Program-made: the position numbers and the translations under genes | In this document: in pieces, positions 22,914 through 33,267 of the stretch | Layout of the letters: each line of letters begins with the position of its first letter | How positions within the stretch are numbered: the stretch's first letter is position 1 | Notes under the pieces: generated by a model | Told to the model about the DNA's origin: nothing | What the model saw: the letters and a program-made list of their open reading frames with translations, nothing else | Databases searched by the model: none | Assembly: GCA_022508485.1 (NCBI GenBank) | Contig: JAFLVD010000009.1 | Coordinates: 2,771-66,770 of the forward strand | Direction of reading: 5' to 3' | DNA: 64,000 bases | Source of the DNA: Clostridiales bacterium | GTDB lineage: Bacteria > Bacillota > Clostridia > Christensenellales > Pumilibacteraceae

Positions 22914-23303
22914 TTATACACGGCGGCGTTTGGGGGGACGGCAACCGTTATGCGGAATAGGCGAAACGTCGCTTATCTCGGTTACCTGAAGCCCTACTAC
23001 TTCCATAGCGCGGATAGCGGATTCTCTGCCCGAGCCGGGGCCTTTTACAAAGACCTTTACCGAGCGCAGACCGTGATCCATTGCGCGGCGCGCCGCTTCC
23101 TCCGCCGCCATCTGCGCGGCGTACGGCGTGGACTTTCTCGAGCCGCGGAATTTGAGCGCGCCCGCCGAGCACGCCGCAATGGCGTTGCCCTGCTCGTCCG
23201 TTACGGTAACAATCGTATTGTTGAACGAGGCGTGGATATGAACGCAACCCTTGTCGATATTTTTGGTAATCTTCTTTCTCGAAGAACTTTTCTTGACTGC
23301 CAT
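22914..23303 (-). CDS. rpsK: 30S ribosomal protein S11
   Basis: The 129-residue protein has the S11 core ([40 protein letters not shown]) and the ending [12 protein letters not shown]. It forms part of the platform of the small subunit. It starts 2 nt after rpsM ends, so translation is probably coupled. Confidence 0.98.
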   Translation of the reverse strand: MAVKKSSSRKKITKNIDKGCVHIHASFNNTIVTVTDEQGNAIAACSAGALKFRGSRKSTPYAAQMAAEEAARRAMDHGLRSVKVFVKGPGSGRESAIRAMEVVGLQVTEISDVSPIPHNGCRPPKRRRV

Positions 23304-23305
23304 TA

Positions 23306-23683
23306 TTACCTCTTCTCCTTCTTCTTACGCGACACGGTGCGCTTCGGACCCTTACGGGTACGAGCGTTCTGCTTGGTGTTCTGTCCGCGAACGGGCAGAT
23401 TTTTACGGTGTCTTACGCCGCGGTAGCAGCCTATGTCTTTAAGACGCTTAATGTTAAGCTCGACCTCGCGATGAAGATCGCCTTCCACCTTGATGTTTTT
23501 GTCGATATAGGTACGAAGGGCGTTCTCCTGTTCGGCAGTGAGGTCTTTTACGCGAATGTCGGGGTTTACGCCCGTCGCTTTCAGAATTTTACCTGCCGTG
23601 GGACGTCCGATGCCGAAAATGTAAGTAAGGGCGATTTCGATACGTTTTTCCTTAGGCAGATCGATACCTGCAATTCTTGCCAC
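23306..23683 (-). CDS. rpsM: 30S ribosomal protein S13
   Basis: The 125-residue protein is canonical S13: [26 protein letters not shown] at the start, and the basic C-terminal tail with [17 protein letters not shown]. It contacts tRNA and forms a bridge to the large subunit. It follows rpmJ by 129 nt, a slightly wide gap in which I see no gene. Confidence 0.98.
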   Translation of the reverse strand: MARIAGIDLPKEKRIEIALTYIFGIGRPTAGKILKATGVNPDIRVKDLTAEQENALRTYIDKNIKVEGDLHREVELNIKRLKDIGCYRGVRHRKNLPVRGQNTKQNARTRKGPKRTVSRKKKEKR

Positions 23684-23812
23684 TTTTTTGACTCCTTAAA
23701 TGATTTTTGTTTTGGGTTTAGAGTTTATTTTCTCGCCGCGGTTAAGACGTGTGGAATGTCGCGCCTATGTCCGCCGCGTTGTTTTTATACTTGTCTACCC
23801 TGTACGAGCAAA

Positions 23813-23929
23813 TTAACCCTGTCTCTGCTTGTGATTGGGGTTCTTGCTGCAAATTACCATTACCTTGCCGTGCCGGCGGATAACCTTGCATTTGTCGCAC
23901 ATGGGTTTTACCGAGGATCTGACTTTCAT
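23813..23929 (-). CDS. rpmJ: 50S ribosomal protein L36, zinc type
   Basis: This small gene was found by translating the gap between infA and rpsM. It encodes 38 residues beginning [21 protein letters not shown] and ending with [12 protein letters not shown]. The CxxC...C....H zinc ribbon (Cys11, Cys14, Cys27, His32) is complete, so this is the C+ form. It is placed as usual between infA and rpsM. Confidence 0.96.
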   Translation of the reverse strand: MKVRSSVKPMCDKCKVIRRHGKVMVICSKNPNHKQRQG

Positions 23930-23976
23930 GATTGTACTCCTTGTTTACGGTTGTTTTTTTGGGTTCGGTTTGAGAG

Positions 23977-24198
23977 CTAATTCTTGCTTCTGAATGTAAT
24001 GATGCCTTTAGTAATGTCGTACGGCGATATCGCTACCTTTACGCGGTCCCCGAGCAATACTTTTATATAGTTGACTCGCATTTTGCCCGCTATCGTGCAA
24101 AGCACTATCGCCCCGTTATCAAGCTTGACCTTGAACTTGGTGCCCGGAAGGCATTCCTCTACGACGCCTTCGGTTTCGATATTATCACTTCTCGGCAT
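23977..24198 (-). CDS. infA: Translation initiation factor IF-1
   Basis: IF-1 binds the ribosomal A site during initiation. The 73-residue OB-fold protein has the typical IEVEGxVxExLPxxxFxV-like pattern ([23 protein letters not shown]) and [16 protein letters not shown]. The start ATG 24198 has AAGGAG 6 nt upstream and overlaps the end of the KOW-domain gene by 14 nt. A GTG two codons earlier is less likely. Confidence 0.96.
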   Translation of the reverse strand: MPRSDNIETEGVVEECLPGTKFKVKLDNGAIVLCTIAGKMRVNYIKVLLGDRVKVAISPYDITKGIITFRSKN

Positions 24199-24454
24199 AA
24201 ACACTCCTTTCCGAAATGAATTTTTTTATGCGCCGTTTAAGCGCTGCGTTTGTCGGGCTTATCTCGCCGCCTTCCGCGACGACCCGTAAATGCTTTTTTC
24301 GTTTGAGCTTGGGCTTTTCCACCGTGCGGCTCTTTCCGTCCGCTATCAGTACGAAGTCCGCGCTCACTTCCGCGGTTACGACAAAGCACTTGCCTTCGTC
24401 GTGCCCGGATAGGGATACGACCGTATCGCCCAGTTTTGGCTCGTTGTGGTGCAT
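24185..24454 (-). CDS. KOW-domain RNA-binding protein (L14e/L6e-like)
   Basis: The 89-residue basic protein has an N-terminal KOW motif ([19 protein letters not shown]) followed by a Lys/Arg-rich stretch ([13 protein letters not shown]). Such ribosomal-protein-like KOW proteins sit between map and infA in many Clostridia, and their role is not settled. The start ATG 24454 has GAGGTG in good position; an in-frame GTG two codons earlier lies within that Shine-Dalgarno sequence. It overlaps infA by 14 nt. Confidence 0.85.
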   Translation of the reverse strand: MHHNEPKLGDTVVSLSGHDEGKCFVVTAEVSADFVLIADGKSRTVEKPKLKRKKHLRVVAEGGEISPTNAALKRRIKKFISERSVYAEK

Positions 24455-24461
24455 GTTCACC

Positions 24462-25202
24462 TCACAGCGTGAGTATCTCCGGCTCGCCGTCCGTTACGAT
24501 AACCGTGTTTTCGTAGTGCGCGGCGTTGCTTCCGTCCGCGGTGCGAACCGTCCAATTATCCTTGTCGATGTACACCTTCCACGTTCCGCGCGTTATCATC
24601 GGCTCGACCGCTATACACAGCCCGTTTTTCAACTCCGGCCCCGTGTTCTTTCTGCCGAAGTTGGGAACGTCGGGCGGCTCGTGCATTTTATGGCCTATGC
24701 CGTGGCCGGTAAGCGCCCTCACCACGCCGTAGCCGTGGACCGTGCAGTACATTTCGACGGCGCTCGATATATCGCCTATTCTCTTGCCTGCGACTGCGTA
24801 CTCCATTGCCGCAAAAAACGCTTTTTCGGCGGCGTCGATCAGCTTTAAGTCGGCCTCGGCGCATTTGCCGACGGCAAACGTCCTTGCCGCGTCGCCCTGA
24901 TATCCGTTTAAAAGTGCGGTTATGTCCACAGACACTATGTCGCCCTCTTTGACGAGGGTTAGCGACGGTATGCCGTGAACAACGACGTCGTTCACGGAAA
25001 TACAGCTTGCGTTGGGGTAGCCCTGAAACCCTTTCGACGACGGGATTGCGCCCATTTTTCGTATCGTCTCTTCGACGACCGCGTCAATCTCGAGTGTCGT
25101 AACGCCCGGTTTTATAAAGTTCTGCGCCGCGCAAAGCGCTTCCTTTACCACGCGGCTTGCATTGCGCATGCCCACCCTGTCGGCGTCGGTCTTGACTATC
25201 AT
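24462..25202 (-). CDS. map: Methionine aminopeptidase, type I
   Basis: Map removes the initiator methionine from nascent proteins. The 246-residue enzyme has the five metal ligands in the usual places: Asp in VSVDITALLNGYQGDAARTF (two Asp), His in GHGIGHKMHEPP, Glu in CIAVEPMI and Glu in HYENTVIVTDGEPE. The start overlaps the adk stop by four bases (ATGA). No N-terminal SEC-C zinc motif is present. Confidence 0.97.
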   Translation of the reverse strand: MIVKTDADRVGMRNASRVVKEALCAAQNFIKPGVTTLEIDAVVEETIRKMGAIPSSKGFQGYPNASCISVNDVVVHGIPSLTLVKEGDIVSVDITALLNGYQGDAARTFAVGKCAEADLKLIDAAEKAFFAAMEYAVAGKRIGDISSAVEMYCTVHGYGVVRALTGHGIGHKMHEPPDVPNFGRKNTGPELKNGLCIAVEPMITRGTWKVYIDKDNWTVRTADGSNAAHYENTVIVTDGEPEILTL

Positions 25203-25816
25203 TTAAGAACTGCCTCTATCTCGGCGTACACCTCGTCGATAGACTTCATTCCGTCCACCGTTTTAAGTACGCCCTGCTTTTTGTAGTAGTCGATTAGCGG
25301 CGCCGTTTTTTCGGCATATACTTTGAGTCTGTCCTCGACCACTTCGCGCTTGTCGTCGTCGCGGATTATTACCGCCGCGCCGCACACCGTGCACTTTCCG
25401 TCCGGGACCTTGTCTACGCTCGTCGTGAATCCGCACTTGGGGCAAACCCTGCGGCTTGCCATGCGGTCGGCGATCTTGTTTAAGTCCGTTTCGAGATACA
25501 GCGCTACGTCTACCTTGACCGACTTACTAAGCACCTCCGCCTGAGCGAGATTTCTCGGAAAGCCGTCGAGCAAAAACCCGTTCGTGCAGTCCGGTTCCGC
25601 TATGCGGTTTTCAAGAAGCGCTATCACGAGGTCGTCGGGAACAAACTTGCCTGCGTCCATGTACGACTTGGCTTGTTTTCCAAGCTCGGTGCCGTCCGCA
25701 ATGTTCTTACGAAGCAAATCGCCCGTCGAAACATGCGGTATGTTCATGTTTTTGCAGATTATCGCCGATTGAGTGCCTTTGCCCGATCCCGGCGCGCCCA
25801 TTATAACAATGTTCAT
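25199..25816 (-). CDS. adk: Adenylate kinase, zinc-type lid
   Basis: Adk balances AMP, ADP and ATP. The 205-residue protein starts MNIVIMGAPGSGKGTQS (P-loop GAPGSGKGT, residues 7-15). It has the NMP-binding STGDLLR and DGFPRN motifs, and a lid with four cysteines (CPKCG, CTVCG) that would hold zinc. ATG 25816 with AAGGA upstream is the start; the upstream in-frame extension is not conserved. Its stop overlaps map. Confidence 0.97.
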   Translation of the reverse strand: MNIVIMGAPGSGKGTQSAIICKNMNIPHVSTGDLLRKNIADGTELGKQAKSYMDAGKFVPDDLVIALLENRIAEPDCTNGFLLDGFPRNLAQAEVLSKSVKVDVALYLETDLNKIADRMASRRVCPKCGFTTSVDKVPDGKCTVCGAAVIIRDDDKREVVEDRLKVYAEKTAPLIDYYKKQGVLKTVDGMKSIDEVYAEIEAVLK

Positions 25817-25909
25817 AACGTGTCCTTGTTGTATTTTTGTTGCTTTTTTTCTTTTGCTTGCCACCGAGCCAAACGTAGCGCATCACGCGATGTATACGCA
25901 CCCGGTTGG

Positions 25910-27241
25910 TTATTTTAAGAAGCCCTTATACTGCTTCATCATAAGCTGGCTTTGCAGCTGCTTATTCAATTCGAGCGCGACCGAAACTACGATTAGCATA
26001 CCCGTTGCCGAGAACGCGTTTACGAGCGTTGCGTCTTGCAGCACCGCCGCAAAGATAACCGACGGAACAAGCGCTATAAACGCAAGGAATATCGCGCCGA
26101 ACAGCGTAAGACGCTTGCTTATTCTGCTGAGGTACTCGGTGGTCGGCTTGCCGGGGCGAACACTTTTTATGACGCCGCCGTACTGCTGAATGTTTCTCGA
26201 AATGTCCTCGGGGTTAAACTCGATCTGCGCGTAGAAGTACGAGAAGAAGAGGATTAAGAGCGCGACGAGGACGGAGTATATCGGCGTGCCTGCGCCCAGC
26301 CACTTGTTCCACCATAGAGAGAAGCCGGACGCCGGGTTTATCATCTGCGCAATCATTTGCGGGAAGGTGATAAGCGCCGTAGCGAAGATTATGGGAAGAA
26401 CGCCGCTCGCATTGAGCTTGACGGGGATATACGTGCTTTGTCCGCCGTACATCTTTCTGCCCTTTATCTGTTTGGCGTACTGGACCTGGACTCTACGCTC
26501 TGCCGTGTCGACAAACACGATGAGCATGAATATCGCAATGACGAGGAGTAGGAAACCGAGAAGCTCCCACGGCGCGGTCGATTGCCCTGTCGTATCTGTA
26601 AACCATTCGCGGAACTTAGCGACGATGGCAAGACCTGCGGACGATATGATACCTACGAAAATGAGAAGGCTTATACCGTTACCGATACCGTAGTCGGTTA
26701 TTCTCTCGCCCAACCACATGGTAAGCATTGCGCCCGTAACCATAAGGACCGAGATAAAAAAGCCTACTAATCCGGGGTTGTGAAGCGGTCCGAATACGTC
26801 GGTGTAAAACGCGCCGGCGTTATAGAACGATACCGAAATCGCTATCGACTGCGCAATCGCGAGTACTAACGTGATTATGCGCGTGATAAGCGTTATTTTC
26901 TTTTTTCCTTCGTCGCCCTGCTTGGAATATTCCTGAAGCTTAGGTATGGCGACGGTCAGTAGCTGGAGTATAATGGAAGCGTTAATGTACGGCGTAACGC
27001 CTATCGCAAAGAATGCGCCGTTTTTAAGCGCGTTACCGGTAACGCCGCTGAGCAAGCCCAACAGTCCGTTTTGGGCAAACGCGCCGCCCTCGGCGGTAAA
27101 TGCGGAGTCGAGCGCGCCGAAGTTAAGCCCCGGAATGGGGATCCAGCAACCGAGCCTATAAATAAAGAGGAGTCCGATCGTGATTAGTATCTTGGTACGG
27201 ACCTCTTTATTCTTAAATGCGTTTTTAAGAGTCTCAAACAT
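25910..27241 (-). CDS. secY: Protein translocase channel subunit SecY
   Basis: The 443-residue protein has ten hydrophobic segments and the SecY signatures: [16 protein letters not shown] in helix 1, [15 protein letters not shown] in helix 2, and the cytoplasmic loop with [30 protein letters not shown]. It forms the membrane channel for secretion and insertion. Its start overlaps the rplO stop by 8 nt; adk follows after 93 nt. Confidence 0.98.
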   Translation of the reverse strand: MFETLKNAFKNKEVRTKILITIGLLFIYRLGCWIPIPGLNFGALDSAFTAEGGAFAQNGLLGLLSGVTGNALKNGAFFAIGVTPYINASIILQLLTVAIPKLQEYSKQGDEGKKKITLITRIITLVLAIAQSIAISVSFYNAGAFYTDVFGPLHNPGLVGFFISVLMVTGAMLTMWLGERITDYGIGNGISLLIFVGIISSAGLAIVAKFREWFTDTTGQSTAPWELLGFLLLVIAIFMLIVFVDTAERRVQVQYAKQIKGRKMYGGQSTYIPVKLNASGVLPIIFATALITFPQMIAQMINPASGFSLWWNKWLGAGTPIYSVLVALLILFFSYFYAQIEFNPEDISRNIQQYGGVIKSVRPGKPTTEYLSRISKRLTLFGAIFLAFIALVPSVIFAAVLQDATLVNAFSATGMLIVVSVALELNKQLQSQLMMKQYKGFLK

Positions 27242-27686
27242 TGGCGTCGGCCTCTGCTTTTCCGCCCGCCTTTTCGATCTTCTCTTTGGCGGATTCGGTG
27301 TACTTAGCCGCTTTTACGGTAAGCTTTTTGGTGAGTTCGCCGTCGCCCAAAACCTTGAGCCCGTACGGCTCGACCTTTTTGACCACGCCCGTTTCGACCA
27401 AGAGTTTAAGGTCGACAACGGTGCCGTCGTCAAATACGTTAAGGTCGGACACGTTGATAACCGTAAACACCTTTTTAAACTTGTTGTTAAAGCCGCGTTT
27501 GGGAAGCCTGCGCATAAGCGTAATCTGACCGCCTTCAAAGCCCGGCCTTACACCGCCGCCGCTTCGTGCCCATTGACCTTTATGTCCTTTGCCCGACGTT
27601 TTGCCAAGCCCCGAACCTATGCCGCGACCAAGCCTTTTTGCCTTAGTGCGCGCGCCGTCGGCCGGCATAAGTGCATGCATTTTCAT
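27234..27686 (-). CDS. rplO: 50S ribosomal protein L15
   Basis: The 150-residue protein has the N-terminal Gly-rich, basic extension ([22 protein letters not shown]) and the GFEGGQ and [10 protein letters not shown] motifs of L15. It precedes secY with an 8-nt overlap, the standard order. Confidence 0.98.
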   Translation of the reverse strand: MKMHALMPADGARTKAKRLGRGIGSGLGKTSGKGHKGQWARSGGGVRPGFEGGQITLMRRLPKRGFNNKFKKVFTVINVSDLNVFDDGTVVDLKLLVETGVVKKVEPYGLKVLGDGELTKKLTVKAAKYTESAKEKIEKAGGKAEADANV

Positions 27687-27733
27687 AATAAAACCTCCTG
27701 GTGTTTCGTCTCCGCGTTGCGCGGAAAACGGAG

Positions 27734-27940
27734 TTACGCTTCTTCTACGGACACTAAGTGCTTAACCGTGAAAATCATACCGCGCGTTGCCGCGTTGTCG
27801 GGAAGCGTTACCGTCTGACGAATCTTTTTCAGCCCGAGCGCCTCTACCGTGCGCTGCTGTTTTACAAGCCTGCCCGCAGTGCTCTTTACGAGCGTTATGC
27901 GAAGCATCTTCTGCTCTTCCTTTTTCTCTTTCTTAGCCAT
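27734..27940 (-). CDS. rpmD: 50S ribosomal protein L30
   Basis: The 68-residue protein consists of a Lys/Glu-rich N-terminal extension of about 11 residues and the L30 core ([34 protein letters not shown]). It could start at the internal Met12, but the first ATG has a good GAGGTGAG region upstream. Confidence 0.95.
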   Translation of the reverse strand: MAKKEKKEEQKMLRITLVKSTAGRLVKQQRTVEALGLKKIRQTVTLPDNAATRGMIFTVKHLVSVEEA

Positions 27941-27952
27941 GACTCACCTCGA

Positions 27953-28477
27953 TTAACCGAGTATTTCCTCGACGGTCTTGCCGCGGAGTGCCGCAACCTG
28001 GTCGAGAGTGCGAAGGCTGGTAAGCGCGTTCATCGTCGCCTTTACGACGTTGATGGGGTTGCGCGAGCCGTAGCACTTGGTTGTGATGTTGTTAATTCCG
28101 CAAAGCTCGAGCACGGCGCGAACGCTGCCGCCGGCTATAACGCCTCGGCCTTCGGGCGCCGGACGGAGAAGAACGGTGCTGCAAGAATATTTGCCGAGCG
28201 CTTCGTGCGGAATGGAAGTTCCGTTAAGCGAGATGACCTGCATGTTGCGGCGTGCCGCCTGCTCTGCCTTTTTGATAGCCTCGGGAACTTCGGTGGCCTT
28301 GCCCATGCCGATACCGACCTTGCCCTTGCCGTCGCCGGCAACGACGAGTGCGGCAAAGCTGCTGTTTCTGCCGCCCTTAACGACCTTGCAGACGCGGCGC
28401 GTAGTAACGAGCTTGGTCTTGATGCCGTCATCGACGGTGTCTTTTTCTCTTTTCTTTTTGAAGTCTTCGCGTGCCAT
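27953..28477 (-). CDS. rpsE: 30S ribosomal protein S5
   Basis: The 174-residue protein has the S5 double-stranded-RNA-like domain (VTTRRVCKVVKGGRNSSFAALVVAGDGKGKVGIGMGKA) and the C-terminal domain with GGSVRAVLELCGI. S5 contributes to decoding accuracy. It lies between rplR and rpmD. Confidence 0.98.
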   Translation of the reverse strand: MAREDFKKKREKDTVDDGIKTKLVTTRRVCKVVKGGRNSSFAALVVAGDGKGKVGIGMGKATEVPEAIKKAEQAARRNMQVISLNGTSIPHEALGKYSCSTVLLRPAPEGRGVIAGGSVRAVLELCGINNITTKCYGSRNPINVVKATMNALTSLRTLDQVAALRGKTVEEILG

Positions 28478-28486
28478 GATTCACCT

Positions 28487-28849
28487 CTAAAACTGGAGTC
28501 CGGCGGCTCTTGCCGCGTCGGCGAGGGCCTTAACCCTGCCGGTGTAAAGGTATCCGCCGCGGTCGAAGACCACTTCCTTTATACCCTTTTTAATCGCCTT
28601 TTCCGCGATCTGCTTTCCGATAACCGCAGCCTGTTCGGTCTTGGTCTTGCCCTTGCCGTCAAAGCCCTTAGCTTTGGTTCCGGCGGAAACGAGGGTTACG
28701 CCCTTAACGTCGTCGATTACCTGAACGTAGATATTGCTCGTCGAGCGGTATACCGACAGCCTCGGACGATCCGCCGTGCCTTTAAGGTTGTGGCGGAGAC
28801 GAGCGTGGCGCTTCATGCGGATTTTGTTTTTATCAATCTTCTTAATCAT
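28487..28849 (-). CDS. rplR: 50S ribosomal protein L18
   Basis: The 120-residue basic protein has the L18 motifs [20 protein letters not shown] and [28 protein letters not shown] ending. It binds 5S rRNA. Confidence 0.98.
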   Translation of the reverse strand: MIKKIDKNKIRMKRHARLRHNLKGTADRPRLSVYRSTSNIYVQVIDDVKGVTLVSAGTKAKGFDGKGKTKTEQAAVIGKQIAEKAIKKGIKEVVFDRGGYLYTGRVKALADAARAAGLQF

Positions 28850-28860
28850 GTGCTGCTCTC

Positions 28861-29406
28861 CTACTTCTTGCCTGCGGTCTTAGCCTCTTTGCGGAGGACG
28901 ACCTCGTCGCTGTAATGCAGCCCGTAGCCGTGGTACGGCTCGACCGGACGCTTGGACTTGATTTGTGCGGCAACCTGACCGACGTGCGCCTTGTTGATTC
29001 CGCTTACCACTATTTGAAGCGGATCGGGGCACGTTATGGTAATGCCTTCGGGAACTATAAATTCTACCGGCTTGCTGTAACCGATGTTCATAACAAGCTT
29101 GTTGCCGGTAACAGCGCATTTGTAACCGACGCCGGCGACGATGAGCGTCTTTTTGAACGGCTCTTGTACACCCTTTACCATGTCGGCTATAAGCTGACGG
29201 TACAGACCGTGGAACGCACGAGTCTGCTTTTGCTCGTTTTTGCGCTCGACGTGAACGACGCCGCCGTCTACCTTAACGTCGATATCGGGGCTGACGATCT
29301 CTTGTTTAAGCTCGCCGAGCTTGCCCTTAACCGTTACCACGCGGCCGTCAAAGTTGACGGTAACGCCTGCGGGTACGGCGATTTCCTTTCTTCCTATACG
29401 AGACAT
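28861..29406 (-). CDS. rplF: 50S ribosomal protein L6
   Basis: The 181-residue protein has the two tandem L6 domains, opening [15 protein letters not shown]. It also has the C-terminal signature [28 protein letters not shown]. Confidence 0.98.
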   Translation of the reverse strand: MSRIGRKEIAVPAGVTVNFDGRVVTVKGKLGELKQEIVSPDIDVKVDGGVVHVERKNEQKQTRAFHGLYRQLIADMVKGVQEPFKKTLIVAGVGYKCAVTGNKLVMNIGYSKPVEFIVPEGITITCPDPLQIVVSGINKAHVGQVAAQIKSKRPVEPYHGYGLHYSDEVVLRKEAKTAGKK

Positions 29407-29415
29407 ACCGCCCTC

Positions 29416-29811
29416 CTACCAAACGTAAGCGAGAACTTCCCCGCCCACCTTCAGCTGTCTTGCTTTCTTGTCGGTCATTACACCGCGCGAAGTAGAGATT
29501 ATTGCAATGCCGTACCCACCGAGAACCTTAGGAAGATCCTCGCAGCCGCAGTAAACGCGGAGACCGGGCTTACTGATGCGCTTCAAGCTTGTAATGGCAT
29601 TCTTGTTGCCGGCGTACTTGAGCACGACCTTTATGTTGCTATGACCGTTTTCTTCGACAACCTCACCCGAAGTAACGAAGCCTTCCTCGACGAGAATGTC
29701 CACAATGGACTTTTTCATCTTGGACGCAGGTATCGATACGGTTTCGTGGCGCGCCGTAACGGCGTTGCGAATTCTTGTGAGCAAATCCGCGATAGGATCT
29801 GTTGTAACCAT
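29416..29811 (-). CDS. rpsH: 30S ribosomal protein S8
   Basis: The 131-residue protein opens [15 protein letters not shown] and has the C-terminal S8 signature [19 protein letters not shown]8 binds helix 21 of 16S rRNA and is a translational regulator of the spc operon in some bacteria. Confidence 0.98.
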   Translation of the reverse strand: MVTTDPIADLLTRIRNAVTARHETVSIPASKMKKSIVDILVEEGFVTSGEVVEENGHSNIKVVLKYAGNKNAITSLKRISKPGLRVYCGCEDLPKVLGGYGIAIISTSRGVMTDKKARQLKVGGEVLAYVW

Positions 29812-29825
29812 AACTTATACCCTCC

Positions 29826-30011
29826 TTACCAACTCGACTTCTTTACGCCGGGGATTTCACCCTTGTACGCAAGATTGCGGAAGCAAATTCTGCATATACC
29901 GTACTTTCTTAAAACGGAATGCGGTCTGCCGCAGATACTGCAACGCGTGTAAGCGCGCGTCTTGTACTTAGGCACCCTTTGCTGTTTGTTTATCATCGCT
30001 TTTTTAGCCAT
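29826..30011 (-). CDS. rpsZ: 30S ribosomal protein S14, zinc type
   Basis: The 61-residue protein is the short, zinc-binding S14 form, with [21 protein letters not shown] providing four cysteines. It lies in its standard place between rplE and rpsH. Confidence 0.97.
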   Translation of the reverse strand: MAKKAMINKQQRVPKYKTRAYTRCSICGRPHSVLRKYGICRICFRNLAYKGEIPGVKKSSW

Positions 30012-30058
30012 GTCTTTTACTCCTGTTAATCCTTGATTGACGAACTCGCTTAACGCTG

Positions 30059-30682
30059 TCAGTTCTTGAACGGCATGCCGAGCTTGGTTAAAAGAAGCTT
30101 AGCTTCCTCGTCCGTCTCGGCGGTCGTTACGATATCCACGTCAAAGCCGCGAATCTTTTCTATAAGCTCATACGAGATTTCGGGGAATATCGTCTGGTCC
30201 TTGATACCGACGGCGTAGTTGCCTCTGCCGTCAAAGGATTTGCCCGATATGCCGCGGAAGTCGCGGACGCGCGGTAGAGCAACGGACACGAGCTTGTCGA
30301 TAAACTCATAAGCCATTTCGCCGCGAAGCGTAACCTTAATGGCTATCGACTGACCTTCTCTAAGCTTAAAGTTACTGACCGACTTTTTCGCTTTTACGAG
30401 AATGCTCTTTTGTCCCGCAATGGCTTCAAGCTCCGACTGTGCGAGCTGAATGCTCTTGCTGTTGTCTTTTATATCGCCGAGGCGCATGTTGAGAACGACT
30501 TTTTCGATCTTGGGGACCTGGTTGACGTTCTTATAGCCGCGCTCAGCCATGAGCTGAGGCACTATTTCCTCGCGATAACGACGGCGGAGACGGTAACGCT
30601 CCGGATTCGTCGATTTGACCGGTCTGCCGCTCGGGGCGGTACTTTCGGTCGCCTTTTTGGTTTTGGTCGATTTGTCTGCCAT
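30059..30682 (-). CDS. rplE: 50S ribosomal protein L5 with N-terminal extension
   Basis: L5 binds 5S rRNA and the P-site tRNA. The 207-residue protein has the L5 core from [30 protein letters not shown] onward to the [19 protein letters not shown] ending. About 28 residues at the N-terminus (Lys/Thr/Ser-rich) exceed the typical 179-residue length. The ATG has AAGGAGT upstream. Confidence 0.97.
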   Translation of the reverse strand: MADKSTKTKKATESTAPSGRPVKSTNPERYRLRRRYREEIVPQLMAERGYKNVNQVPKIEKVVLNMRLGDIKDNSKSIQLAQSELEAIAGQKSILVKAKKSVSNFKLREGQSIAIKVTLRGEMAYEFIDKLVSVALPRVRDFRGISGKSFDGRGNYAVGIKDQTIFPEISYELIEKIRGFDVDIVTTAETDEEAKLLLTKLGMPFKN

Positions 30683-30695
30683 TACCGATTACTCC

Positions 30696-31154
30696 TTATT
30701 CTGTTTTACCGTCGTCATTTTCTGCGACGGGAACTTTTTTGGTCGACTTCTTGGGCTTTTCGGTCTTTTCGGTCTTTTCCGCCTTTTCGTCCTTCGCCTT
30801 CTTGTCAGACTTCTTCTTGGACTTGTCGGATTTTACCGCCGGTTCCAAGCTTGCGCCGCACTTGGCGCAGACGCGCGCGTTTTTGCCGTCGATCTCTTGA
30901 TGACGGACCCTAACGCTCTTTCCGCACGCCGGGCAGATTATCTGCACGTTGCTCACGTCGAGCGGCGCTTCGACCTTTACCTTAGCCGACTGTTCGCTTG
31001 CGGAACGCGCCTTGCGGTGATGCGTAGCCATATTGACACCCTCGACGAGAACCTTTCCGGTCTTGGGATCGGTTGCCAAAACTTTTCCGGTTTTGCCCTT
31101 ATCCTTGCCGGTCAAAACCTTTACATTGTCGCCCTTTCTCACATTAAGATTCAT
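30696..31154 (-). CDS. rplX: 50S ribosomal protein L24 with charged C-terminal tail
   Basis: L24 initiates large-subunit assembly. The N-terminal KOW domain (VRKGDNVKVLTGKDKGKTGKVL) and the zinc-ribbon-like CPACG...CAKCG part (residues about 75-100) are canonical. The last 50 residues are an unusual Lys/Glu/Asp/Thr-rich low-complexity tail, so the protein is 152 residues instead of about 105. Confidence 0.97.
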   Translation of the reverse strand: MNLNVRKGDNVKVLTGKDKGKTGKVLATDPKTGKVLVEGVNMATHHRKARSASEQSAKVKVEAPLDVSNVQIICPACGKSVRVRHQEIDGKNARVCAKCGASLEPAVKSDKSKKKSDKKAKDEKAEKTEKTEKPKKSTKKVPVAENDDGKTE

Positions 31155-31169
31155 TTTGTCTTATCTCCG

Positions 31170-31538
31170 TTAGATTACTTCGGGTGCCAAAGATATGATC
31201 TTTGTAAAGTCGCGGTCGCGAAGCTCGCGCGCAATCGGTCCGAAAATACGGGTGCCGCGCGGCTGCTTCTGGTTGTCTATAATAACGGCGGCATTGTCGT
31301 CGAAGCGGATATGCGATCCGTCGGGACGGCCTACGCCCTGATGCGTGCGAACAATAACGGCCTTGACGACGTCGCCCTTTTTGACGGTGCCGCCAGGCTG
31401 TGCGGATTTGACCGACGCCGTGATGATGTCGCCGATATTACCGCTCTTTCTAAGCGAGCCGCCCATTACCTGTATGCACATAATCTCTTTCGCGCCGGTG
31501 TTGTCGGCAACCTTGAGATACGATTGAGACTGTATCAT
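31170..31538 (-). CDS. rplN: 50S ribosomal protein L14
   Basis: The 122-residue protein is canonical L14 ([55 protein letters not shown]). A 113-nt gap separates it from rpsQ. On the mRNA this gap holds the hairpins CCTTTTA/TAAAAGG and GGGTG/CACCC, which could be an internal regulatory or processing site. Confidence 0.98.
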   Translation of the reverse strand: MIQSQSYLKVADNTGAKEIMCIQVMGGSLRKSGNIGDIITASVKSAQPGGTVKKGDVVKAVIVRTHQGVGRPDGSHIRFDDNAAVIIDNQKQPRGTRIFGPIARELRDRDFTKIISLAPEVI

Positions 31539-31651
31539 GATTTACTCCTATTTGGGTGCGTTTTTCCACCCGTTTCGATATTACATACTTTCGTTCCGTT
31601 TAACATACCCTTTTATCTTAAAAGGTCGGAAAACAAACGCATGCACTAAAA

Positions 31652-31912
31652 TTATTTGGCCTTTTCCACAATGCGGTTTACGCGCCAGCATTTATCCTTG
31701 CTGATGGGTCGGGTTTCGACAATTTCCACTCTGTCGCCGATACCGCACTCGTTGTTTTCGTCGTGAGCTTTATAGCGCTTTGTGCGCGTAACCGTCTTTT
31801 TGTAAAGCGGATGCTTGTACTTTTCGACGACCGACACGACGACCGTTTTATCCATTTTATCGGATACGACAAGTCCTTCGCGGACCTTTCTGTCGTTACG
31901 AACCTCTTCCAT
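31652..31912 (-). CDS. rpsQ: 30S ribosomal protein S17
   Basis: The 86-residue OB-fold protein has S17 motifs [16 protein letters not shown] and the ending [20 protein letters not shown]. Its start overlaps the rpmC stop. Confidence 0.98.
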   Translation of the reverse strand: MEEVRNDRKVREGLVVSDKMDKTVVVSVVEKYKHPLYKKTVTRTKRYKAHDENNECGIGDRVEIVETRPISKDKCWRVNRIVEKAK

Positions 31913-32118
31913 TACTTAACCTCCTTGTTCGCTCTAAGCTCGCGCTCTCTTATTACAGTTTTTACGCGCGCGATGTCGCGGCGAACATTTTGAATCTGCA
32001 TGGGGTTGCTTAACTGCCCCGTTGCGTGCGAAAATCTGAGGTTGAACAGCTCGGCCTTGAGCGACGCGAGCTTTTCGGTGAGATCCGCGTCTGTTAATTC
32101 ATGAACTTTCTCTTTCAT
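31912..32118 (-). CDS. rpmC: 50S ribosomal protein L29
   Basis: The 68-residue helical protein has the L29 pattern ([48 protein letters not shown]). One-base overlaps with rplP and rpsQ indicate coupled translation. Confidence 0.98.
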   Translation of the reverse strand: MKEKVHELTDADLTEKLASLKAELFNLRFSHATGQLSNPMQIQNVRRDIARVKTVIRERELRANKEVK

Positions 32119-32591
32119 TATTCGCCCTCCTTAACTTCTACGGCCGGTGCGGACGCTTCCTTTTCCGCTTGAGCCGCTTCGAGTTCCGCGCGCGAGACTA
32201 TCTTGCAACGGACGGGAAGCTTGTACGACGCGAGCCTTAACGCTTCGCGCGCGATAGGTTCGGCAACGCCTGCCATCTCGAACATGATGGTGCCCGGCTT
32301 TACGACCGCCGCCCAGTACTCGGGTGCGCCTTTACCGGAACCCATTCGGGTGTCCGCCGGCTTTTTGGAATACGGCTTGTGCGGAAAAATGCAAATCCAA
32401 ACCTGACCGCCGCGCTTGGTGTAACGAGTCATCGCAACACGCGCCGCCTCTATCTGGTTGGAGGTTATCCTGCCGGGGTCTTGGCTTATAATCGCGTATT
32501 CGCCGTAAGCGAACGTGTTGCCGCGAGTCGCCTTGCCCTTCATTCTGCCGCGTTGAACTCTGCGGTGTTTTACTTTATTGGGAGCTAACAT
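32118..32591 (-). CDS. rplP: 50S ribosomal protein L16
   Basis: The 157-residue protein opens [19 protein letters not shown] and has [29 protein letters not shown]16 shapes the tRNA and antibiotic sites of the large subunit. There is a short acidic tail beyond the usual end. Confidence 0.98.
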   Translation of the reverse strand: MLAPNKVKHRRVQRGRMKGKATRGNTFAYGEYAIISQDPGRITSNQIEAARVAMTRYTKRGGQVWICIFPHKPYSKKPADTRMGSGKGAPEYWAAVVKPGTIMFEMAGVAEPIAREALRLASYKLPVRCKIVSRAELEAAQAEKEASAPAVEVKEGE

Positions 32592-33265
32592 TATTCGCCC
32601 TCCTTATCGGCGGCCGTCGTCTTGACCGTGGTCTTGCCGAGAACGTCGCCTTTGTATATCCAAACTTTTACGCCGAGCACGCCGAACGTCGTTTTGGCGA
32701 TGCAGAAGCCGTAGTCAATGTCGGCGCGGAGTGTTTGCAGAGGAATACTTCCTTCCTGGTAATGCTCGGCGCGCGCGATTTCCGCACCGTCGAGACGTCC
32801 GCCTACCTGAACCTTGACTCCTTTGGCGCCTGCGTGCATGGCCTTGCTCATCGCCTGCTTCATCGTGCGGCGGAAGAACGCGCGCTTTTCAAGCTGTGCC
32901 GCGATGCTTTCCGCAAGAAGCTTGGCGTTGAGGTCGGGGTGCTTGACCTCGTTGATGTTGACGTAAATTCTTTTTCCGCCGGTGAGCTTTTCGAGGTTCT
33001 TTTTAAGCTCGTCTACGCCTGCGTGCTTTTGGCCGATTATCTTGCCGGGAGACTGCGTGTGAATGTACACAAGCACCTTGCCCTGCTGACGCTCGATAAT
33101 AACCTTGCTTATTCCGCACGATTTGTATTTCTGCTCGATAAACTCGCGGATTTTATGATCTTCGAGTACGAATGCGGCAAATTCCTTTTTCCCGGCAAAC
33201 CACTGCGAATTCCATTTTTCGATGACGCCGACGCGTAAACCGTGGGGATTGACTTTCTGACCCAT
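32591..33265 (-). CDS. rpsC: 30S ribosomal protein S3
   Basis: The 224-residue protein opens [23 protein letters not shown] and has a KH-type RNA-binding domain ([28 protein letters not shown]) and the C-terminal [21 protein letters not shown] region. S3 lies at the mRNA entry. Confidence 0.98.
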   Translation of the reverse strand: MGQKVNPHGLRVGVIEKWNSQWFAGKKEFAAFVLEDHKIREFIEQKYKSCGISKVIIERQQGKVLVYIHTQSPGKIIGQKHAGVDELKKNLEKLTGGKRIYVNINEVKHPDLNAKLLAESIAAQLEKRAFFRRTMKQAMSKAMHAGAKGVKVQVGGRLDGAEIARAEHYQEGSIPLQTLRADIDYGFCIAKTTFGVLGVKVWIYKGDVLGKTTVKTTAADKEGE

Positions 33266-33267
33266 GA

